Source of the DNA: Bdellovibrio sp. CG22_combo_CG10-13_8_21_14_all_39_27
Lineage (GTDB): Bacteria; Bdellovibrionota; Bacteriovoracia; Bacteriovoracales; Bacteriovoracaceae
Assembly: GCA_002786715.1 (NCBI GenBank)
Contig: PCTW01000044.1
Coordinates: 1-64,000 of the forward strand
DNA length: 64,000 nt
Direction: 5' to 3'
Made by a program: the position numbers and the translations under genes. Below, piece by piece: positions 26,399-33,701 of the stretch. A model generated the notes under the pieces. It saw only the letters and a program-made list of their open reading frames with translations, was not told the origin of the DNA and made no database searches. Position 1 is the stretch's first letter, and each line of letters opens with the position of its first letter.

Positions 26399-26716
26399 CT
26401 AAACAGCTAAGAATTCATCATTATATTTGTAACTCATATTTTTTCGACGAGATTTTACTCGTTGTTGTTTTAATTTTCTTGCTTGTCTGATCAATGTTTC
26501 TGAAGCCATCTTTACGGCCTCTCCAATACTTTCTGCTCTTTTCTTAACGACAAGCCATTTGCGTCCAATTTTAGCTCGAATGACTGTACTATGAAGAAAA
26601 GGACTTTCTTGATGAGCTTCGACTTGAACTGAAGTTAATTCCGGCTCAACTTCTTTCAACCAACGTTCTGCTCTTAAAAGATGAGTGTGGGATTCCGAAG
26701 ACTGTCTATGTTGCAT
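26399..26716 (-). CDS. HPF/RaiA-like ribosome-associated protein
   Basis: A 105-residue basic protein. The segment after residue 20 (HLLRAERWLKEVEPELTSV, then STVIRAKIGRKWLVVKK, then SIGEAVKMASETLIRQ) and the basic tail ARKLKQQRVK resemble the beta-alpha-beta-alpha core of ribosome hibernation factors such as HPF/S30EA, where the final helix binds 16S rRNA. Start at 26716 is set by AGGAGG five bases upstream. If right, it would inactivate or protect ribosomes in starved, non-growing cells. The similarity is moderate and is an inference from pattern. Confidence 0.6.
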   Translation of the reverse strand: MQHRQSSESHTHLLRAERWLKEVEPELTSVQVEAHQESPFLHSTVIRAKIGRKWLVVKKRAESIGEAVKMASETLIRQARKLKQQRVKSRRKNMSYKYNDEFLAV

Positions 26717-26807
26717 AAAACCTCCTAAGGTTTGTTTCATGCATCCACTCTACACCTTCAAAGTCAGGGGCAAATAACAGTCATGTCAATTCGCTGTCAA
26801 TTCGTGA

Positions 26808-27230
26808 TTAACGACGGTTTCCACCGCGATTGCCGTCATTGCGCCCATTGTTAGGTCCGCGATTTCCCTGAGGACGACGATCATCTTTTTTTGGAACTTG
26901 AGGTTTTGAAACATCTAATGTTGGCCCATATTCACGACGGTAACGACCATTTTTAGCAAATTCACTTTGCTGAGTAGTACGGCAATTGTCATGTATTTCC
27001 AATTTGTCCGCACAAGCAGAACAAATCCATTGAGCATCAGTAAAGGGAGATCTATGTCTAAATTTTTCTACGTCAGGTTGAGTGCAATTACAGTGTTCGC
27101 AATAATTACGCAATTCCTGATGTCTCTCAGATTGCTTAATCTCGCGTCCCTGTTTAGGTTTGCGTTCATTTTCAACTTTCGCTGAACGAAGTCCCGCTTT
27201 TAACAATGCATCTTTTAAACTATTGGCCAT
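26808..27230 (-). CDS. Zinc-ribbon protein with RG-rich tail
   Basis: A 140-residue basic protein. The N-terminus MANSLKDALLKAGLR resembles that of DUF2058/YaiL proteins. Residues about 45-80 contain CEHCNCTQP and CSACADKLEIHDNCR, giving paired Cys that fit a zinc site. The last 30 residues are rich in Arg, Gly and Asn (NRGPNNGRNDGNRGGNRR), a low-complexity RNA-binding type tail. Start at 27230 follows a G-rich ribosome site (GGGTGGGG). I infer a nucleic-acid-binding role. Confidence 0.65.
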   Translation of the reverse strand: MANSLKDALLKAGLRSAKVENERKPKQGREIKQSERHQELRNYCEHCNCTQPDVEKFRHRSPFTDAQWICSACADKLEIHDNCRTTQQSEFAKNGRYRREYGPTLDVSKPQVPKKDDRRPQGNRGPNNGRNDGNRGGNRR

Positions 27231-27301
27231 AAAAAACCCCACCCTTTGTGACATTTCACGCCATTCTAACTTAAATAAATGAAGAGGGAAAGATGAGTCG
27301 G

Positions 27302-27559
27302 TTAGGCCGTTTTGCGCGCTGATTCCAAGTGGTCCTGAAGATCAGGTATTCGACCATTATCAAATAGAATCTCTTTTTGAACTTCACTTAAACGATTATC
27401 GTCATGAGCGAATTCACTCATCGTGTCCCAGTTGAGCTGAGATGGATGATGAATCTTCTTTTCTCCATCGGGATAAAGACAAACAAGTGCCCCCGTTTCA
27501 ACTTCGTCAACAATCACTAAAACAGTGCCATTATTATGCAAAATTTTTGCTCTCGTCAT
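27302..27559 (-). CDS. Small hypothetical protein
   Basis: An 85-residue acidic cytoplasmic protein with no recognised family. It begins with strand-forming sequence (AKILHNNGTVLVIVDEV) resembling a small beta-barrel (SH3-like) and ends helical. AGGAGG lies six bases before the ATG at 27559, which supports the gene strongly. It stands in a run of small minus-strand genes. Confidence 0.65.
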   Translation of the reverse strand: MTRAKILHNNGTVLVIVDEVETGALVCLYPDGEKKIHHPSQLNWDTMSEFAHDDNRLSEVQKEILFDNGRIPDLQDHLESARKTA

Positions 27560-27699
27560 TGCCAACCTCCTTGATTTTAAAGCTTCAGCAATAAAACATT
27601 ATAGCAGAACTCAAATCAAGCATTGAGAGCTTTCGATTAGACAGCATTAACTGACAATTTCAATAATTTAGAATGGGTGATCCGGCAATTTTTGCCCCA

Positions 27700-27948
27700 T
27701 TAAGGACAACTGACCTTGAGTAATTGCTGGCGATTGAGATCGAATCTGGCCATAGAGGAGCCTATTCCGCCTATTGGTTTAGCGGTCACAATATTTTTAT
27801 CCATGCCAACGACTTTGAAAGTGTAGATACCAAAGGGTTCTTCCACACAATCGCCTATTGAAAGGTTGTATTTTCCAGACCCCTGCTCGGAGCTGCTTGA
27901 ACATGAAAAGGCCAATGCGCTTATCATAATAAAGAAGAAATATTTCAT
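27700..27948 (-). CDS. Small lipoprotein
   Basis: An 82-residue predicted lipoprotein (signal MKYFFFIMISALAFSC, lipobox AFSC). After a Ser/Gly linker the mature part contains YNLSIGDCVEEPFG and KVVGMDKNIVTAKP, a short beta-barrel-like pattern. Two further Cys. No family recognised. Confidence 0.65.
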   Translation of the reverse strand: MKYFFFIMISALAFSCSSSSEQGSGKYNLSIGDCVEEPFGIYTFKVVGMDKNIVTAKPIGGIGSSMARFDLNRQQLLKVSCP

Positions 27949-27989
27949 ATGACTATTTCAGCATTTTTGAAGACGAATTGGCAAAAGAA

Positions 27990-28190
27990 TTATTTATCAC
28001 CTTTGGCGGATGAATTTTTCTTAGAGCTCTTTTTTGTTTCTTCCGTTTTTGTCGTGCCCTTTGCGTCTTGATTCCAATGACGTTTCGTCATCATCTTGAG
28101 AGGAATCATCATTCCATCTTTCATAAGAAAAGCGGGACCTAGTCTCATTGCTTTCAATTCTTCTTCTCCTGAAGTTACGTACCTGCACAT
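27990..28190 (-). CDS. Possible small basic protein
   Basis: A 66-residue reading frame with a hydrophobic/Met-rich middle (LGPAFLMKDGMMIPLKMM) and a Lys/Ser/Thr-rich tail. No clear ribosome site precedes the ATG at 28190, so it could be spurious; the composition is nevertheless protein-like and the downstream genes are in the same orientation. Confidence 0.4.
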   Translation of the reverse strand: MCRYVTSGEEELKAMRLGPAFLMKDGMMIPLKMMTKRHWNQDAKGTTKTEETKKSSKKNSSAKGDK

Positions 28191-28397
28191 AATGATACCA
28201 AATATTCAATCGTCAAGGTTTCAAAGCTAGAAATTGCCTAAAAATTTGGGCATAGGCTTCGTAATGCACTGAATTCCATGTTCAGTATTTATTGTTTGCT
28301 TATCAGTTTTCAGCAAATTACAAAAACCACATTTGATTTTCTCAAATTGATGCAGAATGAATTCATCACGAAGCACTCATGTGTGTAAGGAGGATCA

Positions 28398-28454
28398 ATG
28401 GCAATCCCATTATTATTTAGAGAAATTGCCCATTTCGCTTCAGCCCCCCCTTGA
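28398..28454 (+). CDS. 18-residue ORF with perfect ribosome site
   Basis: TAAGGAGG lies four bases before an ATG opening an 18-codon frame: MAIPLLFREIAHFASAPP then TGA. The ribosome site is among the strongest in the window, yet the product is tiny and ends Ala-Pro-Pro-stop, a type of ending known to slow termination. It could be a leader peptide. It lies just upstream of the predicted non-coding RNA, whose possible -35 element overlaps its stop. Confidence 0.4.
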   Translation: MAIPLLFREIAHFASAPP

Positions 28455-28481
28455 CGGTACCTGATTAAAATTAATCGATTC

Positions 28482-28692
28482 TGTTGCCCCTTTTTAGGGG
28501 ATTATTATGGGCTCATGTTTGCCCTATGTGATTACTGACCTTGATACCTCGAATTAGACATTTTCCGACGTATAACTAAAACGTCCTCCACTTACGGAGC
28601 AGGCCTCTGGTGCCTTTGAATGAAAGCTCATGCTTGAGGATGCAAAAACGATGGTATTTATTCAACCCCCTACTCGCTAGGGGGTTTTTTAT
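28482..28692 (+). ncRNA. Predicted structured non-coding RNA of unknown class
   Basis: The 28210-28688 stretch has no sizeable gene, yet a clear plus-strand terminator ends it. Upstream a TTGACG element (28451) could be a -35, although the -10 is poor. The body holds four local hairpins: CCCCT/AGGGG (28487-28500), GACGT/ACGTC (28567-28585), CTCC/GGAG (28586-28599) and CTCA/TGAG (28627-28638), plus the direct repeat GCTCATGyTTG (28511 and 28626). No convincing long frame runs through it. Length about 200 nt would fit 6S RNA, but I could not confirm the 6S bubble, nor tmRNA, RNase P, SRP or c-di-GMP riboswitch signatures. Confidence 0.55.
28664..28692 (+). terminator. Strong intrinsic terminator
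   Basis: AACCCCCTA / TAGGGGGTT with a five-base loop, followed directly by TTTT on the plus strand. Read in reverse it lacks a T tract, so it ends a plus-strand transcript although the nearest plus-strand gene of normal size is kilobases upstream. It overlaps the stop of the convergent HD-GYP-like gene. Confidence 0.85.
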
Positions 28693-29702
28693 TTTTGTGG
28701 AACTTCTATTCCCATCACAATATAGAGCGATTTACAGGGCTGTTGGAAGTTGGGAAAATCAAAATGCACCGATAACATTTCATCAATGAAGCCCTTTCGA
28801 TCATCATAGGCAAAATTGGTTTCAATGAGCTTATTAACGTAATGACGGGCAACAATCAACATCGCCGACATTTGGTCTATTGAGAGACCCTTAAGTCCAT
28901 TGGGAAAGCCACTTCCATCTGGTAGCTCATGATGCTGTTCGATAGCTCGCAGAACTTCTCTACTAAAGGCGTTTTTCAATCGTCCCAGCAATCGAGTGGC
29001 TTCAGTGGGATGAATGTGATAAGACTTAGACCATTTACTGCGATCACCATTGGCCAAAATGACTTGCATGATATCTTTGTCACTTAATGTAAAATCTCCA
29101 AAAAGTGCCGCTTGCATTATCTTTTCATAAATTTGGGGTGGCCAACTCAAAGCCCTCACGAGGCCAATTCCAATAAATCCCACAAAAAGATTCTTTAAAT
29201 GCTCATCCTGATTGGTTGTTATAAAAGGTTTGAAATATTGATTAATACTTGGAGCAGTCTTTACCCAATTAAGTACCTTATTGGCGTTTTCTTCGCCCGC
29301 AGCAACTAATTCATCATCAAGACCAATATATTTTACGGCTTTACTTACGAGCATTAAGATCTGTTGCTGACTCAAGGTTTTGCTGGCCAGCTCATCATCC
29401 TTCATAAAAAAACCGGTCAATCCTCTTTTAATCGAACTTAAAAAAAGAAAATAATCTTCTTTCGCAAAGAGGATATTCGCCAACCCTTTTTCTTTATAAT
29501 TAACCATTTTTCCCTTGAGATCATCTTCGCCAAATTCAATACGAACTCTCTTCTCTTCAGATAATGGAATGAAAAATCCAGACTTGATTTTATCTGAATA
29601 CTTGATGGCCACATCGATCGGCATAAAAAAATAAACGACGCCATCAATGACGACCTCTTTTGCTAATTCTTGCGATGGCTGTTCGTTATTTTCTTCACTC
29701 AT
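28689..29702 (-). CDS. HD-GYP-like protein with degenerate HD motif
   Basis: A 337-residue relative of c-di-GMP phosphodiesterases. The first 150 residues are an uncharacterised region that begins with a PilZ-like or beta-strand pattern. In the HD-GYP region the expected HD dipeptide is lost: ALFGDF at residues 199-204 replaces ALLHDIG. The later block HHELPDGSGFPNGL (H257, H258, E259, GSGFP) is well preserved. AGGAAAG precedes the ATG. It most likely binds c-di-GMP or a partner and not cleaves it. The protein at 3011-3949 shows the opposite pattern. Confidence 0.75.
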   Translation of the reverse strand: MSEENNEQPSQELAKEVVIDGVVYFFMPIDVAIKYSDKIKSGFFIPLSEEKRVRIEFGEDDLKGKMVNYKEKGLANILFAKEDYFLFLSSIKRGLTGFFMKDDELASKTLSQQQILMLVSKAVKYIGLDDELVAAGEENANKVLNWVKTAPSINQYFKPFITTNQDEHLKNLFVGFIGIGLVRALSWPPQIYEKIMQAALFGDFTLSDKDIMQVILANGDRSKWSKSYHIHPTEATRLLGRLKNAFSREVLRAIEQHHELPDGSGFPNGLKGLSIDQMSAMLIVARHYVNKLIETNFAYDDRKGFIDEMLSVHFDFPNFQQPCKSLYIVMGIEVPQK

Positions 29703-29783
29703 TTTGCATCTTTCCTAATAGAGCCTTATTATACATGAATGAGAAGCATTTAAGTTAAGACAAATTTTAACCATTTTTTTTAT

Positions 29784-30257
29784 ATGTATAAAAAACTACC
29801 TTTTCGAACTGTTATTAAAATTATGAATTTTTGGCCTCCCTATTTAGGAGCTGGTGTCAAAGTAAAGCTCCTCGATCCAAAAACTTTGAAAATCAGAGTT
29901 GAAATGCCGCTGAAAATTTTTAATAAAAACTACATTGGAGTGCATTTTGGTGGCTCATTGTATTCAATGGTCGACCCCTTTTATATGTTGATATTGATGA
30001 ATAAAATTGGTCGGGATTTTATTGTGTGGGACAAAAGTGCAAGTATTAAATTTGTTCGTCCAGGAAAAGGAAGAGTTTGGGCCGAGTTTAACATAGATGA
30101 TCAAACTGTTTCGGAAATTGAGAACAAAGCTCGAGAACTTAAAAAGTTTGAACCTGAATTTCAAATTGAAATTAGAGATGAAAATAACCAGATAGTAGCA
30201 ATTGTAGATAAGAAATTATGGGTTAGTTTAAAGAAAGAAAAATCTCATGAGCAGTAA
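29784..30257 (+). CDS. DUF4442 hotdog-fold protein
   Basis: A 157-residue protein with a hotdog (PaaI/thioesterase-like) pattern: VKVKLLDPKTLKIRVEMPLK, then YIGVHFGGSLYSMVDPFY where the central helix would sit, then KSASIKFVRPGKGRV. This matches DUF4442 proteins, proposed acyl-CoA thioesterases. No ribosome site precedes the ATG. The last 35 bases overlap the convergent NUDIX gene. Substrate unknown. Confidence 0.75.
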   Translation: MYKKLPFRTVIKIMNFWPPYLGAGVKVKLLDPKTLKIRVEMPLKIFNKNYIGVHFGGSLYSMVDPFYMLILMNKIGRDFIVWDKSASIKFVRPGKGRVWAEFNIDDQTVSEIENKARELKKFEPEFQIEIRDENNQIVAIVDKKLWVSLKKEKSHEQ

Positions 30258-30693
30258 CCTTACCGTTTTGATAAGTAATGGTTCCTTCAAATTGAGAATT
30301 TGAAAAAACGTGGGGAATAAAAAGTTGATCTCCTTCCCACAAGTTAAGCTCAAGAATTTTGCCAATGGGAATCCATTTTAATTCACCTTCATGATTGAGT
30401 TTGATGAGCTCACCTTTAAAGTGATGAACGGTATAGATAAAAACCAACCAATCCCTGCCGTGCTTATCAAATTTAGGAAATAAAAGATGACCTTTAAAAG
30501 CCAATTCAAGCGCATCTAGTCCGCTTTCTTCTTTTAGCTCTCTGATAGCACATTGGCGTGGCGACTCCCCTTCTTCGAACTTTCCACCGAGTCCATTGTA
30601 TTTATCAAAATGCAAATCATCTGGTCTTTGATTACGATGGATCATTAAAACCTTATCATCTTGTACTACGTAGACGAGAGTCGCTAAAATCAT
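30223..30693 (-). CDS. NUDIX hydrolase (8-oxo-dGTP diphosphatase-like)
   Basis: A 156-residue NUDIX protein. The Nudix box is complete: GKFEEGESPRQCAIRELKEESG. The N-terminus (VLMIHRNQRPDDLHFDKYNG) resembles MutT/MutX-type 8-oxo-dGTP diphosphatases. It would hydrolyse nucleoside diphosphates linked to X. I prefer ATG at 30693 (one base after the upstream stop) over GTG at 30702. It is read with the pseudouridine synthase gene upstream. Confidence 0.83.
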   Translation of the reverse strand: MILATLVYVVQDDKVLMIHRNQRPDDLHFDKYNGLGGKFEEGESPRQCAIRELKEESGLDALELAFKGHLLFPKFDKHGRDWLVFIYTVHHFKGELIKLNHEGELKWIPIGKILELNLWEGDQLFIPHVFSNSQFEGTITYQNGKVTAHEIFLSLN

Positions 30694-30694
30694 A

Positions 30695-31342
30695 TTAATC
30701 ACTCACAAATTTTTCTGTTTCGATAAAAGCAGGAACACCAAATTTAAGACAAAGATTGACAGGGATGTCAGCACGAATTGAGCGCAACGCAATCGAGCCA
30801 TCTTCGAACGAGGGATCTCCACCATAGAGGACATCTCCCCAAATCGGGTAGCCTGCTTGCGATAAATGAACTCGCAATTGATGAGAACGACCTGTTACAG
30901 GATGCAGTTTCCAAAGTGAACATTGACGATTTTGAAATGAAGCGAGCTCTACTTTAGAAACTTCAGTGATGGCCTTTTTGCCATGGGGAGCTTCAAAAGA
31001 TCTTTTTTTACCTCTTACCAAAAGATTTTCCCACTTGATTGGAGGATGAGGTAGGTCATTGCAATTTAAAGAGAGAGCTTGATATGTTTTACGAATCGAA
31101 TGATTTTCAAATGCCATATTAAATTCACGATGAGCTTGAACATTTTTTGCGTAAAGAATAACGCCAGAAACTTCACGATCCAGTCGATGAACTGGATAAA
31201 TTTGAATCTTCAATCTTTCTTGTAACCAAAAAGATAAACAATCACGTTGCTCATTTTTTCCTTCTCGACCCGGAACAGAAAGCCATCCACTTGGTTTATG
31301 AATAGCGATTAAATGCTCATTTTGAAAAAGGATTGATTTCAT
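30695..31342 (-). CDS. RluA-family pseudouridine synthase
   Basis: RNA pseudouridine synthase of about 215 aa. The catalytic Asp is D55 in HRLDREVSG, preceded by IAIHKPSGWLSVPG (the KP motif) and followed by HPVTGRSHQLRVHL (the RxHQLR motif). It lacks an S4 domain, so resembles TruC/RluA small members. The substrate site in tRNA or rRNA cannot be told. ATG at 31342 is preferred; TTG at 31357 is possible. It follows the ABC ATPase gene by 16 bp and could be the last-but-one gene of that operon. Confidence 0.85.
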   Translation of the reverse strand: MKSILFQNEHLIAIHKPSGWLSVPGREGKNEQRDCLSFWLQERLKIQIYPVHRLDREVSGVILYAKNVQAHREFNMAFENHSIRKTYQALSLNCNDLPHPPIKWENLLVRGKKRSFEAPHGKKAITEVSKVELASFQNRQCSLWKLHPVTGRSHQLRVHLSQAGYPIWGDVLYGGDPSFEDGSIALRSIRADIPVNLCLKFGVPAFIETEKFVSD

Positions 31343-31358
31343 CGAAGGAGATTGCAAT

Positions 31359-32126
31359 TTAAACAGACTCCACGAGGCGTAAAAATTCAGAGGTTCTTGC
31401 TTCTTTTGGATTTTTAAATATTTGCTCAGGAGTTCCCTGTTCTAGAATATATCCTTGATCCATAAATACCACCCTATCAGCAACTTCTTTGGCAAATCCC
31501 ATCTCATGGGTAACTACCATCATCGTCATGCCTTCTTTTGCCAAATCTTTCATGACTTTTAAAACTTCTCCAACGAGTTCAGGATCAAGTGCCGAAGTCG
31601 CTTCGTCAAAAAGCATCACTTCAGGTTTCATAGCGAGGGCCCTCGCAATTGCAACTCTTTGCTGTTGTCCACCTGACAAGGCCCTTGGGTAAAAATCTTT
31701 TTTATCACTTAGACCTACCCGTTCCAAAAGGTCCAATCCTAACTGGAGAGCTTCATCTTTTTTTAATCCCAAAACTTGAATTGGAGCTTCAATAACATTT
31801 TGAAGGGCCGTCATGTGAGGAAATAAATTGAATTGTTGGAAGACCATACCAATTTTTGTTCGCTGAAGATTCAGCTCCTTTTCGGATCTCTTTAGCCAAC
31901 GATCATTAATCTTTTGTATTCCAAGAGAATCACCGTTGAAATAAACAATTCCATCAGAAGGCTGTTCTAAAAAATTCACGCATCGAAGGAGTGTCGACTT
32001 ACCTGAACCAGAAGGACCAATAATGACAACCACTTCACTTTTTTCAACAGAAAGATCAATTCCTTTCAGAACATGTGTAACACCAAATGATTTGATTAAC
32101 CCTCTTAATTCAATAATAGGAGTCAT
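31359..32126 (-). CDS. Amino-acid ABC transporter ATP-binding protein (GlnQ-like)
   Basis: Cytoplasmic ATPase of a polar amino-acid uptake system. Walker [10 protein letters not shown], signature [15 protein letters not shown], Walker [14 protein letters not shown] and the H-loop VTHEMGFA are intact. I start at ATG 32126 (GAGGAGG nearby, one-base overlap with the permease stop), not at the extra 36 codons further upstream, which translate the permease 3' end in another frame. Length 256 aa. Third gene of a binding-protein/permease/ATPase operon. Confidence 0.92.
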   Translation of the reverse strand: MTPIIELRGLIKSFGVTHVLKGIDLSVEKSEVVVIIGPSGSGKSTLLRCVNFLEQPSDGIVYFNGDSLGIQKINDRWLKRSEKELNLQRTKIGMVFQQFNLFPHMTALQNVIEAPIQVLGLKKDEALQLGLDLLERVGLSDKKDFYPRALSGGQQQRVAIARALAMKPEVMLFDEATSALDPELVGEVLKVMKDLAKEGMTMMVVTHEMGFAKEVADRVVFMDQGYILEQGTPEQIFKNPKEARTSEFLRLVESV

Positions 32127-32803
32127 TATACGCCTCCTCTCATTTCGAGTTTTCTCTCTAGATGTCCAGCTAAAACAGTTAGTCCAACAACTAAAATAAG
32201 ATAGCTTATCGCTGCCCAAAAATAGACTTCCCATGGTCGCAAATATTTTGCTCCCAGTCTTTGAGTAGTATAGAGAAGCTCCGCCAGTGCAATTACTGAA
32301 ACGAGCGAAGTGTCTTTAGTCAAAGCTGCAAGTTCATTAACAACTGGTGGAATTAATCGCTTGTAAGTTTGAGGAATGATAATTCGTCTCATACTTTTAC
32401 TGTAGCTCATCCCTAGGGCACGAGCGGCTTCCATCTGTCCTTTTGGAATTGATTCAATGGCAGCTCGAAAAATTTCCGCAAAATAAGCTCCTGCATTTAA
32501 CGACAAGGCCAATACACCTGCTGGAAATGAATCCAATGTAATATTGAATAATGGTGGGACCGCAAAATAAACAAACAGAATTTGAAGGAGTAGCGGAGTT
32601 CCGCGAAAGATCGTTACATAAATCAAACCTAAGGATCGAATAATTTTTGATCTTGAAATGCGGACTAAGGCCAATAAAAGGCCCCAAAATAAGCCGAGAA
32701 AACCGCTTATAAGGGTTAGTTTGAGAGTGATTCCCATTCCCTCAAAGAGTCTTGGAATGACGACATCAAAAGAGAATTGCCAAAAACTTAGTTGTTCGCC
32801 CAA
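32126..32803 (-). CDS. Amino-acid ABC transporter permease (HisM/GlnP type)
   Basis: Inner-membrane subunit of 225 aa with about five helices. The EAA loop is present ([17 protein letters not shown], with IPQTYK after it), as is the [17 protein letters not shown] segment common to polar amino-acid permeases. The start is TTG at 32803. It lies 11 bp after the binding-protein gene and overlaps the ATPase start by one base. It probably forms a homodimer because no second permease gene is present. Confidence 0.9.
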   Translation of the reverse strand: MGEQLSFWQFSFDVVIPRLFEGMGITLKLTLISGFLGLFWGLLLALVRISRSKIIRSLGLIYVTIFRGTPLLLQILFVYFAVPPLFNITLDSFPAGVLALSLNAGAYFAEIFRAAIESIPKGQMEAARALGMSYSKSMRRIIIPQTYKRLIPPVVNELAALTKDTSLVSVIALAELLYTTQRLGAKYLRPWEVYFWAAISYLILVVGLTVLAGHLERKLEMRGGV

Positions 32804-32814
32804 AGTGATTCTCT

Positions 32815-33591
32815 CTACATTTTAAGAACTGGGTCTTTACCGAACCACTTCGTATAGATTTTTTTGTATGTACCATCTTTCATCATCGCTTTAAATTGCG
32901 TTGCAATTTCTTTTGAAAGGACTTCATCCGACTTTCTAATTGCAATTCCTATTGGTTCAGGAGCAATCGCTTCTCCTGTGACGACAAAAGTTTGTGGAGC
33001 AAGATTTACATAATAATTTCCAACAGGCTCATCGATAACAATTACTTCTGCTTGTCCAGCTTTGATTGCATTAAAAGTATCAGTAGCGGCACTAAAGTTT
33101 TTTACAGATTTAATTTTGATTGTTTTCTGGAAGTTTTCAACAGCTTCTGATGAAGTTGTATCTTTTTGAACGGCAACAACAAGTCCATTCAGATCTTCTT
33201 TGCTTTTGACTACTTTGCCACCCTTTTTGGCGACAAAAATTTGCCCCATTCGCGCATACTCAACAAAATTCACTACTTTTTTTCTATCATCAGTAATATT
33301 CATAGAAGAGATAATGACGTCATATCGCTTACTCGCCAAACCGGCCAAAATTCCATCCCATGGCATAACAATAAACTCAGCTTTGACTCCAAGGCGTTTC
33401 GCTAGCTCTTTTGCAAAATCAACATCAAAGCCAATAATTTCGCCTTTCATGTCTTCGAATTCCATTGGAGGATATGTCGTATCAACAGCAACTTTTAGTA
33501 AACCACTCTTGCTCACATCACCTAAATCGGTGCTGCCCATAGCAAAAGACAAATTTAAAAATAGAAAACATGTCAGAAATCTCCGAATCAT
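32815..33591 (-). CDS. Amino-acid ABC transporter periplasmic binding protein (family 3)
   Basis: Exported solute-binding protein (signal MIRRFLTCFLFLNLSFAMGS) of 258 aa. The SBP family 3 pattern KVAVDTTYPPMEFEDMKG, GFDVDFAKELAKRLG and DVIISSMNITDDRKKVVNF is clear. The ligand, as in HisJ/GlnH/ArtJ, is an amino acid; ligand-contact residues do not decide which. The start at 33591 follows GGGAGG. First gene of the operon with permease and ATPase. Confidence 0.9.
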   Translation of the reverse strand: MIRRFLTCFLFLNLSFAMGSTDLGDVSKSGLLKVAVDTTYPPMEFEDMKGEIIGFDVDFAKELAKRLGVKAEFIVMPWDGILAGLASKRYDVIISSMNITDDRKKVVNFVEYARMGQIFVAKKGGKVVKSKEDLNGLVVAVQKDTTSSEAVENFQKTIKIKSVKNFSAATDTFNAIKAGQAEVIVIDEPVGNYYVNLAPQTFVVTGEAIAPEPIGIAIRKSDEVLSKEIATQFKAMMKDGTYKKIYTKWFGKDPVLKM

Positions 33592-33701
33592 AAAACCTCC
33601 CAATAAGATCCTCTTAAATGTACTTATTTCAGCACTTCCGGTCTAGGAAACTTTGTTCTATTGTAGATTAAAGTTATTTATATTTTTAATTGAGATTTTC
33701 T

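Noticed and set aside
28482-28692. tmRNA, RNase P, SRP RNA or c-di-GMP riboswitch
   Set aside because: None of their conserved cores could be found by eye on either strand.
32127-32234. N-terminal extension of the GlnQ-like ATPase
   Set aside because: The extra 36 codons overlap the permease gene in another frame; an AGGAGG-like site supports the ATG at 32126.
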